The translations under genes were made by a program, and so were the position numbers. Source: Scytonematopsis contorta HA4267-MV1 (GTDB lineage: Bacteria; Cyanobacteriota; Cyanobacteriia; Cyanobacteriales; Nostocaceae). From it: a DNA stretch of 64,000 nucleotides. Where the stretch lies: the NCBI GenBank assembly GCA_019359035.1, contig JAHHIC010000074.1, positions 310,001 to 374,000 of the forward strand, read 5' to 3'. How positions within the stretch are numbered: position 1 is the first letter of the stretch; each line of letters opens with the position of its first letter. The notes beneath the pieces were generated by a model that saw only the letters and a program-made list of their open reading frames with translations, had not been told where the DNA came from and did not search any database. Of the stretch, positions 28,404 through 37,588 are shown one piece after another.

Positions 28404-29267
28404 TTAGGATTCGCGTCCACCGCGACCGCGTTTGGAGGACTTACGGCGACGACGTACAATTAATTTACTGCTGGCTTTCTTAGGTTTACGAGTTTTCAAA
28501 CCTAATGTGGGTTTACCCCAAGGTGTTACAGGTCCAGAACGACCAATAGGTGCGCGACCCTCACCACCACCGTGTGGGTGGTCTACTGGGTTCATGACAC
28601 TACCACGAACGTGGGAGCGACGACCTTTCCAACGGGTACGACCAGCTTTACCTAAACTTAAGTTTCTGGCGTCGATATTACCAACCTGTCCGATGGTCGC
28701 ATAGCATTCACGACGTATCATCCGGACTTCACCAGAAGGTAGCTTGAGAGTGACATAATCACCTTCTTTAGCTACAACTTGAGCAGTAGCACCAGCAGCA
28801 CGAACTATTTGACCGCCTTTTCCTGGGGAAAGTTCGACGTTATGAACGCCAGTACCCAAAGGAATTTTATAAAGAGGTAACGCATTACCAACTTCAAAAG
28901 GTGAATCAACACCAGCAATAACTGTAGTGCCTACTTTCAAACCATTTGGATGTAAGATATAACGCTTTTCACCATCTTGGTAATACAGCAGAGCAATTCT
29001 AGCGTTACGGTTGGGGTCATATTCAATTGCTGCAACTTTGGCTGGGACATTTAGCTTATCCCGCTTAAAGTCGATGATGCGATAAAGTTTCTTGTGACCG
29101 CCACCCCGGAAACGGCTAGTAATTACACCGCGATTGTTACGACCTTTTTTGCGATGTTTATTTTTAGTTAAAGACTTCTCTGGCTCAGATTTAGTAATTT
29201 CTGAAAAGTCAGAAATTGTTACCTGGCGAGTGCTAGGGGTGTAAGGACGAAAAGAACGAGTACCCAT
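28404..29267 (-). CDS. rplB: 50S ribosomal protein L2
   Basis: A 287-residue protein needed for subunit joining and peptidyl transfer. The universally conserved C-terminal loop [18 protein letters not shown] near residue 225 reaches the peptidyl-transferase centre; [20 protein letters not shown] near 50 is the RNA-binding start. It follows rplW with a 13-bp gap. Confidence 0.97.
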   Translation of the reverse strand: MGTRSFRPYTPSTRQVTISDFSEITKSEPEKSLTKNKHRKKGRNNRGVITSRFRGGGHKKLYRIIDFKRDKLNVPAKVAAIEYDPNRNARIALLYYQDGEKRYILHPNGLKVGTTVIAGVDSPFEVGNALPLYKIPLGTGVHNVELSPGKGGQIVRAAGATAQVVAKEGDYVTLKLPSGEVRMIRRECYATIGQVGNIDARNLSLGKAGRTRWKGRRSHVRGSVMNPVDHPHGGGEGRAPIGRSGPVTPWGKPTLGLKTRKPKKASSKLIVRRRRKSSKRGRGGRES

Positions 29268-29280
29268 AATTAATAAATTC

Positions 29281-29595
29281 CTAGACTTCTGGGAATAAAA
29301 TTTGTCTAATCTTCTCTACATCCCCAGACGCCACTGTAACAATGGCTTTTTTATATTGGGGCTTAAAGCCTACAAATCTACCAACACGACGCTTTTTGCG
29401 AGGTGGGTTCAAAGTATTTACTTTAAGGACTTCGACATCAAATAAAGTTTCGATTGCTGCTTTTATATCAAACTTGTTCGCCTTAGGAGACACTTCAAAA
29501 GTGTATTTATTCTGCTCCATTAAGAAAGTCGCTTTTTCAGTGACAATCGGGCGGCGTACCAGGTCAGGAAGATTGCGAGCTTCAACTTTAGTCAC
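29281..29595 (-). CDS. rplW: 50S ribosomal protein L23
   Basis: A 104-residue tunnel-exit protein that docks trigger factor and [23 protein letters not shown] near residue 13 and [20 protein letters not shown] near 60 identify it. It starts with GTG and overlaps the end of rplD by 8 bp, a sign of translational coupling. Confidence 0.96.
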   Translation of the reverse strand: MTKVEARNLPDLVRRPIVTEKATFLMEQNKYTFEVSPKANKFDIKAAIETLFDVEVLKVNTLNPPRKKRRVGRFVGFKPQYKKAIVTVASGDVEKIRQILFPEV

Positions 29596-30223
29596 CGTTA
29601 TAAACCTCCTGAATTTTTTCGATTGCGGGTGCAGTGACTACGATTTTGTCTGCATGTAGCAAATCGTATACATTCAACTGGTCAGCTAAAATGAGCTTCA
29701 AATTTTCTACATTGCGAGCCGACAAATAAACGTTTTCGTTCTTTTCAGCAACAATTAACAATGTCTTGATTTCTGGCTCAGAACCCCAACGAGCAACCGC
29801 TGACAGTAATTCTTTGGTCTTAGGACGTTGTAGTTCGGAGCTAAATTCTTCGACCACAACCATATCAGCCACACGACTTGCAAACGCCGTCCGCAATGCC
29901 AAACGACGCTCTTTACGGTTCATTTTCAGGTGAAAATCTCTTGGTTTGGGTCCAAAAATGACACCACCACCACGCCATAACGGAGAACGAATCGAACCCG
30001 CACGCGCACGACCTGTACCCTTTTGCCGCCAAGGTTTGCGACCACCACCTCTAACTTCCGAGCGGGTTTTTGTACTGGCTGTACCTTGACGAGCATTAGT
30101 CATTTGTCTGACCAAAGCTCTATGTACAATACCTACCGCTGTTTCTTCTTTCGCGACTCTCAACTCGAACGTTTTCTGCCCGACTTCGTCACCTTGCCAA
30201 TTCTTGACTGCACACTCAAACAT
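29588..30223 (-). CDS. rplD: 50S ribosomal protein L4
   Basis: A 211-residue 50S protein with a long loop reaching into the exit tunnel: [20 protein letters not shown] near residue 44 and [19 protein letters not shown] near 67. In E. coli L4 represses the S10 operon; whether it does so in cyanobacteria is not known to me. AAGGACA precedes the ATG. Confidence 0.96.
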   Translation of the reverse strand: MFECAVKNWQGDEVGQKTFELRVAKEETAVGIVHRALVRQMTNARQGTASTKTRSEVRGGGRKPWRQKGTGRARAGSIRSPLWRGGGVIFGPKPRDFHLKMNRKERRLALRTAFASRVADMVVVEEFSSELQRPKTKELLSAVARWGSEPEIKTLLIVAEKNENVYLSARNVENLKLILADQLNVYDLLHADKIVVTAPAIEKIQEVYNGD

Positions 30224-30279
30224 TTTCTTGTCCTTTGTTGGTTATTAGTTCTTTAGTTGTTGCTTATCGGCTAACAGTT

Positions 30280-30315
30280 AACGTTTAACAGTCAACAGTT
30301 AACAATTACCAATTA
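30280..30315. repeat. short heptamer array (caacagt/taacaat) between rplC and rplD
   Basis: A degenerate stretch of about five 7-bp units of the gttaaca/caacagt kind ends at the rplC stop codon at 30316. Confidence 0.65.
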
Positions 30316-30951
30316 CTATTTACCAACCTTGTTTGTGGGCAAAATGCTAATCAAAGTTCCTGGTTTACCGGGAATTCCTCCCTTAATCAGCAACAGATTT
30401 CTTTCTGCGTCTACTCTGACTATGGTCAATTTACGGACGGTCACGCGCTTACCACCCATACGACCCGCTCCCTTCATCCCAGGGAAAACGCGACCAGGAG
30501 TTGTACCCGCACCGATAGAACCAGGTTCTCTGTGGTTTTTGGAACCGTGAGACATTGGACCACGACCAAAGTTGTGGCGTTTCTGGTAACCTGCAAAACC
30601 GCGTCCAATGCTGTTTCCGGCTACATCTACAATTTGACCCGCACTAAAAATGTCCGCTTTAATTTGCTGACCTAAAGAATATTCGCCAGCATTATCAATA
30701 CGATACTCACGCAGATGCTTCAGTGCTGGTGCTTCCGATTTGGCAAGGTGTCCTAAGAGGGGTTTATTTAAAGCCTTCTCTTTAACTTCACTAAAACCAA
30801 CTTGAATCGCTGAGTAACCGTCGGTCTGCTTCGTTTTTACTTGCGTTACAGTACATGGCCCTGCTTGAACGATTGTCACTGGAATTGCTATTCCAGCTTC
30901 GTCGAAAATTTGGGTCATGCCTAGCTTGGTGCCTAAGATACCTAAAGACAC
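30316..30951 (-). CDS. rplC: 50S ribosomal protein L3, first gene of the cluster
   Basis: A 211-residue protein that starts 50S assembly and extends to the peptidyl-transferase centre. [20 protein letters not shown] near residue 120 is the tip region with the glutamine methylated by PrmB in other bacteria. The start is GTG with GGAGAG about ten bases upstream. It opens the cluster; rpsJ is not upstream here, in line with its location with tufA elsewhere in cyanobacteria. The promoter must lie in the 820-bp gap before ndhN. Confidence 0.96.
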   Translation of the reverse strand: MSLGILGTKLGMTQIFDEAGIAIPVTIVQAGPCTVTQVKTKQTDGYSAIQVGFSEVKEKALNKPLLGHLAKSEAPALKHLREYRIDNAGEYSLGQQIKADIFSAGQIVDVAGNSIGRGFAGYQKRHNFGRGPMSHGSKNHREPGSIGAGTTPGRVFPGMKGAGRMGGKRVTVRKLTIVRVDAERNLLLIKGGIPGKPGTLISILPTNKVGK

Positions 30952-31774
30952 AGTTACTGGCTCTCCTTAAACTAAATTGTTTACACCGAGAACCCGATTC
31001 TTCGGAGACTGTAGTCATAGAGGCGAGTGGTAATAGCGAACTCGTTTTACGGGGGTATCAGCCGCTTTCAAGTTCTCCCTATCGCATTTAACTGCTCCTC
31101 AAAGTGTGAATCGGTTCGCTCGGACTCACTTTTGCCCAGAACAGTCACGCAATATTCCCTATATGGGAAATATTTCTTTGGAAATAACAGCAAGTCAGAT
31201 GTTTCTTAACAACTAGCTATGCATTACGTGCAGCAACGCTTTGATACTAAGCAGTTGCTCTGGCACTTGATGGAAATAACAGGACTTAAACAGCTAAGCA
31301 TTAAAATTAGCCACTCAGTATCCATTAACTAAGGCTCATGCAATACCTTTATCTAGTATTGCCGCTTTGCTTCCACTTCAGTTGTAAACCCTAAAAATAA
31401 TTAATAACTACTAACTATTTAAGGTTTTGCCTCTTTTTGGGTATAGTGTATGGCTGAGTCAACCTTACACTGACTGACCTCAAGGATTTTCTAGTTTACC
31501 ACACTATCAATCCCCGCTAGCTTATCTCATTTAAAGTAAATCATCAATAGTTTACACCTAAATGTAAGCTGGGGGCATGAGATTTGTGGCAACCAAACTT
31601 TATTTTTTGGTCACAATCCAATATCATAAGTCATGTTTACTATATTTGTCTAGCTGGGTAAACAAATATTTTTGACTTATTAAATTCAATCTCTACCATA
31701 AGCAAGTTTGGGACTTCATCTTTCTGTTCGCAGTCAATAATATAGATGTATATGTGGGATAGGACAAAAGGTAT
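30952..31774. other. divergent intergenic region between rplC and ndhN
   Basis: These 823 bases carry no ORF I can support. They must hold the promoter and leader of the ribosomal cluster (minus strand) and the promoter of ndhN (plus strand). I see no clear riboswitch or L4-type leader structure by eye. Confidence 0.6.
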
Positions 31775-32254
31775 ATGGCATTAATTACTACTGGTAGAAG
31801 TTTTATTCGCGATTTAGGTAAGCATGGCGCTCTTGGTGTCTATGCCCCTTTGGAAGGTGGTTTTGAAGGTCGGTATCTTCGTCGTCTACGTGGAGCAGGT
31901 TACACAAGCTACACCATCACTGCTAGAGGTTTAGGAGACGTTTCTGCTTATCTCACTGGAATTCATGGTGTTAGACCTCCACACCTTGGCAAAAAAGGTA
32001 CTGCTGCTGGTGCTGCGGTTGGTTACGTCTATTATGTACCGCCTGTCGTGAATACGCAGTTAGAAGCTTTACCAGCTAAATCTAAGGGTTTAGTATTGTG
32101 GATTTTGGAAGGCTATGTTCTTTCTGATGACGAAATCGAGTATTTGGTGAATTTAGCCCAAATGGAACCAAGACTCAAAATTGTGATTGAGAGAGGTGGA
32201 GAACGGTATTTCCGTTGGACTCCTCTGGAGAAGACTTTGGCGATTGCTAGCTAA
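31775..32254 (+). CDS. ndhN: NAD(P)H-quinone oxidoreductase subunit N (NDH-1)
   Basis: A 159-residue peripheral subunit specific to the cyanobacterial and plastid NDH-1 complex, which drives cyclic electron flow, respiration and CO2 uptake at the thylakoid membrane. It is recognised from MALITTGRSFIRDLGKHGAL, YTITARGLGDVSAYLTGIHG near residue 50 and WILEGYVLSDDEIEYLVNLA near 110; the length is normal. It lies divergent to rplC, an arrangement I recall from other cyanobacteria. A GC-rich repeat follows the stop immediately. Confidence 0.95.
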   Translation: MALITTGRSFIRDLGKHGALGVYAPLEGGFEGRYLRRLRGAGYTSYTITARGLGDVSAYLTGIHGVRPPHLGKKGTAAGAAVGYVYYVPPVVNTQLEALPAKSKGLVLWILEGYVLSDDEIEYLVNLAQMEPRLKIVIERGGERYFRWTPLEKTLAIAS

Positions 32255-32255
32255 G

Positions 32256-32299
32256 AACCCCACCCCCAACCCCCTCCCCGCAAGCGAGGAGGGGGCTAC
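32256..32299. repeat. GC-rich dispersed repeat, copy 2 (inverted relative to copy 1)
   Basis: Reverse complement of the element at 12462-12505 with almost complete identity over 44 bp. It begins one base after the ndhN stop and may act as its terminator. Confidence 0.85.
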
Positions 32300-32327
32300 G
32301 ATTTCTTTTTATTGTCGTATGTTGCCT

Positions 32328-32355
32328 GTAGAGACCGAATTAATTCGGTCTCTAC
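32328..32355. repeat. 28-bp palindrome, core variant
   Basis: Shares the gtagagac...gtctctac arms with 8253-8280 and 50501-50528 but has a different self-complementary core (cgaattaattcg). See those entries. Confidence 0.9.
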
Positions 32356-32482
32356 GTACATTGATGGAGAATAAATTTATATTTTGATTTCGCAACGTTT
32401 TATCGATGAACTCTCTGTTTAGCTTAATGTTGGCAACCACACCACAAAGCAGCCGTGAGACTAGTATCATCTGTGGCTCGAC

Positions 32483-32533
32483 AGCCAGGGAATAAATTCC
32501 CTGTCTAAAAGCTAAAGTCCTCTGAAGAGGACT
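32483..32533. repeat. dispersed double-hairpin repeat (ccagggaataaattccctg), copy 1
   Basis: Two hairpins in a row: agggaataaattccct, and agtcctctgaagaggact, joined by gtctaaaagctaa. Further copies are at 52075-52126 and, inverted, at 52192-52240. Confidence 0.85.
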
Positions 32534-32708
32534 AGAAATAGCGTTTTATTTTAAGTATCAATATTAAAAAGTTTATCTTTTTATTAGTTGTTTATACGTA
32601 AGGTGCAAGATATAAGCCTCCGACGGTCGCGTTTGCCACAACCGTAAAATATGGGAGAAACACAATTTTCTGTAACCCCTGCTATACATGGATTTTAAAA
32701 TGTGTTTT

Positions 32709-32803
32709 TTAGGAGGTAGCAGGAGCAACCAAGTCTCCGAAGATTTCACCGCTTCCTTTCATAGCTCCAAAAGCTGGACGTTTTAGTGGGTTTGTCGCAG
32801 GAT
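32709..32803 (-). pseudogene. possible remnant of an antitoxin-like gene tail
   Basis: An uninterrupted minus-strand frame encodes VVIYPATNPLKRPAFGAMKG and SGEIFGDLVAPATS and then stops; a stop also lies a few codons before it, so there is no start. The tail style (KRPAFG.MKG...) recalls the C-termini of small antitoxins. The call is weak and rests only on amino-acid look. Confidence 0.22.
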
Positions 32804-32815
32804 AAATAACGACTA

Positions 32816-33760
32816 ATGGCTAACAAGGCTCATGATTACGCTAAAAAATTTGCTGCTGAGCAAGCTACAGTTGAGAAAGCAAAGCTGGTTTATTTAAATA
32901 CATTAGCAGTTTATGCTGTCCACAGTTATTTAAAATGGATGGAGTTTGAAAGCGATTTAAGTAAGGGTGATAGTTGGAATCCTGGTATTCGAGCTTTGCT
33001 TGATGTTGCTGATTTAGTTATACCTGGTATGGGGAAATTGGAGTGTCGTCCTATGTTACCAGAGGAAACATCTATCAGAATTCCTGAGGAAGTAAAGGAA
33101 GATAGAATTGGTTATGTTGCTGTTCAGTTTGAGGAGCAATTGGATAATGTAAAATTATTAGGTTTTTATCCTTTATCTGATACAGTTAATGCTCCCGAAG
33201 AAATAACAGTTGATGATTTAAAATCGTTTGATGACTTTATCGATTATCTAGAAGATTTAGAATTATTCGATTCAACAAATTTAAATATTCTCGGACAAGG
33301 AGAGGTTATTCCAAACCAAGATAATTTATCTCAATGGCTAGAAAATATATTTAGCGAAACTTGGCTAACCGTACAAGAAGTTTTAGGGTTAGAAAGAACT
33401 CAGTGGGTTTTCTCTGCTAGATTCAGAATTGCTCAGGCTGTAATGCGAGCAAGTAAAATTGAATTAAAAACCCAAGCAAATAGTCGTTTATTAGCTTTAA
33501 TTGTCGCAGTTATACCACCCAAGAGTGAAGATAAATTAACAAAAATTTGTTTGCAAATCCATCCCAGAGGTAATGAAATTTATCTACCATCAGAGTTTAA
33601 TTTCGTAGCTTTGGATACATCTGGAAAGGTTATTGCAGAAGAAAAATCTGGGATTTATAAAGAGTGGGTGCAATTAGATATTTTAGGTACACCAGGAGAG
33701 CAATTTAGTGTCAAAATTGAATCAAATGATGCTGTGCTTGTGAGGAATTTTGTCATCTAA
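32816..33760 (+). CDS. DUF1822 family protein
   Basis: A soluble 314-residue protein of the cyanobacterium-specific DUF1822 family: the N-terminus has AVHSYLKWMEFESDLSKGDS near residue 38, and the C-terminal part has the beta-rich LQIHPRGNEIYLPSEFNFVA, followed by a hydrophilic segment that ends GTPGEQFSVKIESNDAVLV. The family often accompanies a CHAT-domain gene and a sigma factor, probably in a signalling or protease-related system; the function is unknown. Its partner just downstream is truncated, so the system is probably broken here. Confidence 0.8.
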   Translation: MANKAHDYAKKFAAEQATVEKAKLVYLNTLAVYAVHSYLKWMEFESDLSKGDSWNPGIRALLDVADLVIPGMGKLECRPMLPEETSIRIPEEVKEDRIGYVAVQFEEQLDNVKLLGFYPLSDTVNAPEEITVDDLKSFDDFIDYLEDLELFDSTNLNILGQGEVIPNQDNLSQWLENIFSETWLTVQEVLGLERTQWVFSARFRIAQAVMRASKIELKTQANSRLLALIVAVIPPKSEDKLTKICLQIHPRGNEIYLPSEFNFVALDTSGKVIAEEKSGIYKEWVQLDILGTPGEQFSVKIESNDAVLVRNFVI

Positions 33761-33785
33761 ATAAACTCTCCAAAGGAAGGGATGG

Positions 33786-34052
33786 ATGGGGAAAATAGTT
33801 CTTCTCGATTTTGTGGACGGTGATTTTGACAATGGTTTTACGGTAAAACTACGAATTGAGACGGAAGGCGATCGCATTTGGATAGGTGATGCAAAAGGTC
33901 GCCTATCAGGGTGTCAAAATATACTTTCAAATTACAAAGACTGGCAATCGCGGTATTTAGCGCGTGTTGCTCCGATGCGTTCTGGTGTAAGAATTGCAGT
34001 CACTTTTCTAGTAAGCCTAAGCGCTAAAGCGCAACTACAAACCAAGAGTTGA
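33786..34052 (+). pseudogene. N-terminal fragment of a CHAT-domain protein
   Basis: The first 60 residues (MGKIVLLDFVDGDFDNGFTV) match the N-terminus of cyanobacterial CHAT proteins that follow DUF1822 genes. Such proteins usually run to several hundred residues with a caspase-like C-terminal domain; here the frame leaves homology near residue 75 and ends in SLSAKAQLQTKS, coded by a palindromic repeat (34002-34050). AAGGAAGG precedes the ATG, so the fragment would still be translated. Confidence 0.7.
34002..34050. repeat. palindromic repeat (agcgctaaagcgc), copy A
   Basis: A 49-bp sequence nearly identical to 34680-34728, with core taagcgctaaagcgcaactac. It interrupts the CHAT gene. The pair frames about 630 bp holding two small ORFs. 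Confidence 0.85.
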
Positions 34053-34113
34053 TTTTCCTTAAATGCACTTAAAATGAAATATTTGGATTAGTTAAAGAGG
34101 TATAAAAATAAAA

Positions 34114-34347
34114 ATGAAAAGTAAATTTGGCAAACAAGAAAACATTAGAGCTATCACCTATAGTATGGACTTGCTAATACCAGGATTCTATTTTTGGTGT
34201 CCATATTTCACTATTAGAATTGGCGGTGCAATACCCGATGATAACCCTTACAAATATCCTGGTAAAATTCACAGTTCTACAGGTATCGGGTTAGTACTAC
34301 CTGGATACAAAATATTTACAAGTTATCAAGGTAGCTATGACGCTTGA
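34114..34347 (+). CDS. hypothetical small protein
   Basis: A 77-residue protein that I do not recognise, rich in aromatic and glycine residues (LIPGFYFWCPYFTIRIGGAI, near residue 22). It overlaps the next ORF by 11 bp in a different frame, and both lie between two copies of the palindromic repeat. A toxin or effector C-terminus paired with an immunity protein would fit the layout, but nothing in the sequence proves it. Confidence 0.4.
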   Translation: MKSKFGKQENIRAITYSMDLLIPGFYFWCPYFTIRIGGAIPDDNPYKYPGKIHSSTGIGLVLPGYKIFTSYQGSYDA

Positions 34348-34564
34348 TAAACACACAATACAGGGTTTAGCTACATTTACCAGTAAAACTTTACCGTCAA
34401 GCGAATTTGAAAAACTGATGATTAACGCTGGATATTTTGAAGTAGGAAGCGCACCCGCACAAGGTGGGAGAATAAAAGTATGGTGGTCACACGATGATTA
34501 TCCAAGGGTTGAATCCATTTATAGTCCGGATAAAAATACTGTGTTGACTGCTTATCATGTTTAG
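34337..34564 (+). CDS. hypothetical small protein, possibly frameshifted
   Basis: A 75-residue protein (MTLDKHTIQGLATFTSKTLP; GGRIKVWWSHDDYPRVESIY near 45) with no family I can name. After its stop, the +2 frame continues in sensible style from 34564 (VRDDFRDGYQSVEGALQVYH) to a TAA near 34648, so loss of one base next to the stop may have cut a protein of about 104 residues. It starts within the end of the previous ORF, which suggests coupling. Confidence 0.4.
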   Translation: MTLDKHTIQGLATFTSKTLPSSEFEKLMINAGYFEVGSAPAQGGRIKVWWSHDDYPRVESIYSPDKNTVLTAYHV

Positions 34565-34679
34565 TGCGCGATGATTTTCGAGATGGATATCAGTCTGTTG
34601 AAGGAGCTTTACAGGTCTATCATGAGCCATTAAGCGAAAATAAATAAAATTATGTTAAGAAATCTACAGGAGCTAAGTT

Positions 34680-34728
34680 ACTTTTATAGTAAGGCTAAGC
34701 GCTAAAGCGCAACTACGAACCAATAGTT
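34680..34728. repeat. palindromic repeat (agcgctaaagcgc), copy B
   Basis: Direct repeat of 34002-34050 with about four mismatches in 49 bp. A more symmetric relative with 11-bp arms is at 44976-45007. Confidence 0.85.
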
Positions 34729-34792
34729 ATTTTTGACGCGGACTTACTTAGTACTTAGTTGCCAACTTAACTACATATTTCTTTTCAAGGCT

Positions 34793-35599
34793 ATGAGTCA
34801 ACCTATTCTTCGCTTCCTGGCTACTAAAAATTATAAGAATTTGTCTTTGGATAAAGAGGTCAATCTAAAAAAACTTAATATATTTATTGGTTCAAACGGT
34901 TCAGGTAAAAGCAACTTTATTAACTGCTTGAAATTTTTAAAAGATAGCCTAACTACTATTCCTGATGAAAATCGGGGGGTCAGCACTTTTGAAAATGCAG
35001 TTGCTGAAATTGGTAGTAACAGGATTTTAGATGGTAACGTGGAAAGTCCTGCAGTCGTAAGGCTTGCATATTGTTTTTCGCAAATCTCACAAAATGGGAT
35101 TACTGGAAGAGATAACGGAGTCCTTGATTTAAAGGTTTATGTTGATAAAAACAAGCCCAGAGTAAGTATTTCCGAAGAATTTTTATATAGTGGAGAAGAT
35201 TTACATGAATCATCTTCGTCTACACCTTTTTATTACTATAAATTTCATGACAATGAAGTAGGAAAAGGTGTCGTATCAATTTATAATACTCCTGGAAAAA
35301 ATTCAGAGACTCATTTTGAAACTTTAGATAATATACATAGTAATTCTTTAGGTCTTACTTCTATTCCTCGACTGCTTGAATATAGCCAATACCCTCCAGA
35401 AAGCACACCTGTTTATAGAATTAGAAGAGACTTAGTTGAATTTATTTCCGAATGGCAATTTGACAACGCCAATAATATGGATTTAAATAAAATTAGAACT
35501 GCTGAGCCTAAAATAGAGCTAAAAAAAGAAGCCCTTTATTTCGCGAGCTTCATAATTTTCTCACTAATTTTTGTCAAAATATTTGAGTTATCTTTTTAA
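34793..35599 (+). pseudogene. N-terminal half of an AAA-type (SMC/RecF-like) ATPase
   Basis: The ATG at 34793 is chosen (MSQPILRFLATKNYKNLSLD). The Walker A motif FIGSNGSGKSNFI is at about residues 33-45, and the family-specific middle follows up to DLNKIRTAEPKI near 245. The frame then runs into about 25 unrelated hydrophobic residues and stops. The ABC signature, Walker B and the TTHSP-type motif of the C-terminal half are missing, whereas intact members are about 380-420 residues long. An inactive remnant is most likely. Confidence 0.7.
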
Positions 35600-35752
35600 A
35601 GGATGTTTGAAAAGTCGAAAAATATACATGAAACCGCTCTCCAAACTCCCCCCCCAACGCAGAGAGAACATTTAAAAATAATTTTTTCTTATTCCCCTTC
35701 CCTCCTAGGGAAGGGGTTAGGGGTTAGGTCTTTTGGGTCAACCATCAACAAC

Positions 35753-37588
35753 TTAAAACTGATACCTAAGCTCACCCTTAATCAAATTATCGCTAAAATC
35801 ATTTCTTCCTAGAATAGTTTCATAGTCCAAAGCACCAGAAAAATTCTTAGAAAACTGCATCTGCGCTCCCGCTCCCAACTTCACATAATCGCGGTCAGGA
35901 TTATTCGTTCCAGCTCGCATAGGGATACCTGCTTGGCTAACAAGTTCCGTAGTAATAGTACGGCTGTCGTTAGCAAACTCATGTTCATAACTAGCCCGAA
36001 TGTTAGGTACAATTTTGCTATCTTTACCAGTATTAATTGCAACAGAAGCCTGAGCGCCAACACTTAATACTAGTGAATTTATTTGTTGGTCATTAACCTT
36101 CATATTCAAGCTATTTGCACCTGTTTCTGTATAACCATTAATATTAGCTTGGTTATATCGCAACCCTACAGTTGGTCCATAAGAAACATTATTTGATTTA
36201 GCAACATAACCACCATTCAGACTAACGGTAAATTGGTTACCTTCGGTGTTAGCAACAGCAGTACGGTTATCATAATTAGTTTGGCGTCTGAATAAATAAT
36301 CATTGCCACCATAACCGAGAACAGTACTAAGGTAGAAATTATCTTGCGAGTAATTGCTATAAAGAGAAACAGCGTATCCTTTAATATCAACAGTTCCTCT
36401 GCCATTTTTTAGGTCGGTGTCATTATTTACATAACCCAAGGCAATTCCAAGAGCCAAATTATCGCTGACACGGTAATCAACCCCAGCAGCAACATCGGCT
36501 GTAGTAAAATTATACCCCTGTGTATTGCTATTAGAGTCCCTGTCACCAAAACCGACACCACCATTAACAAAAGTTCCCCAACGGCTAGAGGATTGTTCCC
36601 CCGTGTATTCTTTCGTTAAATCTTGTGTTTTTTCTTCTGTATTGCTTAAAGCTTGTATCCTTGCATCTATAATTTGCGTTTGTCTTCTGGCAATATTTAA
36701 AGCAAGTTCTCCTTGAGGGACAATAGCACGAGGAGCATTAACCACAGACGCTGCATACTTTGCAATTAACTGATGACCAACTGCTGTGGGGTGAAGTCCA
36801 TCCCAAAACAAAAATTCATTTGGGTTAGAACAAATTGTACCTGTTTGTTGATTAAAACAAGGTGTGGTAACGTTGGTAAATCCATATCTGCTGGGTTCTG
36901 CTCTAATTTCGGTAAATAAAGCATTTATATCTAAAGGAATAATATTAACATCACTACGACTTCTGGCAATAAGACCAAGAGCTATATTTAAATTTCGATT
37001 ATGATTTTCAGCCGCAGAACTACTTGTAGCAAAAGTTCCCAACGCTTGTTCCTGGGGAGTGTTTCCCAAATTTACTAAGTTCGGTATCATAATATTGCGA
37101 GCGCCTTTATCAATCAAGGCATTTACAGTATTTGATATATTGTTGACTACCGATAATGAGTCTGTAGTCCTCGCTTGCACTGGTATTCTTAAGTAGTCGT
37201 TGGCACCAGCTGACAATATATATAGCGCATTAGGATTAGGAGTGCCTGGTGTCGAAAGAAACTGGCTGATTTGAGCAGGTAAAGAGGGTAACCTTGGGTC
37301 TACAGCATTTGTGTTACCGCTAGTAGAACCAGCAATAGCAAAGTTAGTTGTAGAAGCCGGAACAATATTAATCTCACCACCAATCAGTTCAGCCCAAACA
37401 GGCCCGTTAGAAACTCGTCCTTGAAAGTATGGAGGACTGGGGGGATTCCCTGTCAGTCTAAAAAAATTACCGTTATCTACCAGACTATCGCCAAAGATAA
37501 AAAGTTGACCAAATTCCTGTGCCGAAGCTTTAGAAGGAATTAAAAAAGGTGAACACACTAAAGCTAGTGCGACTAATGCTTTCTTCAC
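35753..37588 (-). CDS. autotransporter GDSL esterase
   Basis: A 611-residue protein for secretion by the type V route. It has a signal peptide (residues 1-23, ending ASA), a GDSL/SGNH hydrolase domain (about 25-290) with the serine in FIFGDSLVDNGN, the block III GAND in LSAGANDYL, and the Asp-x-x-His in FWDGLHPTAVGHQ, and a C-terminal beta-barrel of about 270 residues ending in LRYQF, the usual aromatic end for outer-membrane insertion. A helical linker (about 300-330) threads the barrel. The start codon is GTG. It probably hydrolyses lipids or esters at the cell surface. Confidence 0.9.
   Translation of the reverse strand: MKKALVALALVCSPFLIPSKASAQEFGQLFIFGDSLVDNGNFFRLTGNPPSPPYFQGRVSNGPVWAELIGGEINIVPASTTNFAIAGSTSGNTNAVDPRLPSLPAQISQFLSTPGTPNPNALYILSAGANDYLRIPVQARTTDSLSVVNNISNTVNALIDKGARNIMIPNLVNLGNTPQEQALGTFATSSSAAENHNRNLNIALGLIARSRSDVNIIPLDINALFTEIRAEPSRYGFTNVTTPCFNQQTGTICSNPNEFLFWDGLHPTAVGHQLIAKYAASVVNAPRAIVPQGELALNIARRQTQIIDARIQALSNTEEKTQDLTKEYTGEQSSSRWGTFVNGGVGFGDRDSNSNTQGYNFTTADVAAGVDYRVSDNLALGIALGYVNNDTDLKNGRGTVDIKGYAVSLYSNYSQDNFYLSTVLGYGGNDYLFRRQTNYDNRTAVANTEGNQFTVSLNGGYVAKSNNVSYGPTVGLRYNQANINGYTETGANSLNMKVNDQQINSLVLSVGAQASVAINTGKDSKIVPNIRASYEHEFANDSRTITTELVSQAGIPMRAGTNNPDRDYVKLGAGAQMQFSKNFSGALDYETILGRNDFSDNLIKGELRYQF

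Larger units (their letters stand above)
32255..32815. other. intergenic region with three dispersed repeats
   Basis: The 561 bases contain the GC-rich repeat (32256-32299), the palindrome variant (32328-32355) and a copy of the ccagggaataaattccctg repeat (32483-32533), each listed separately. Between 32709 and about 32800 the minus strand keeps a 30-codon frame (LKRPAFGAMKGSGEIFGDLV) that may be the tail of a lost antitoxin gene. Confidence 0.5.

Noticed and set aside
30952-31774. Search for tRNA genes or a structured leader in this and the other large gaps
   Set aside because: No cloverleaf with a T-loop GGTTCGAATCC-like core was found by eye in this or the other intergenic regions; an RNA-gene scan would decide.
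33868-33875. HIP1 octamer GCGATCGC (also near 7842 and 55487)
   Set aside because: HIP1 is an abundant cyanobacterial motif; three copies in 64 kb show nothing special here.
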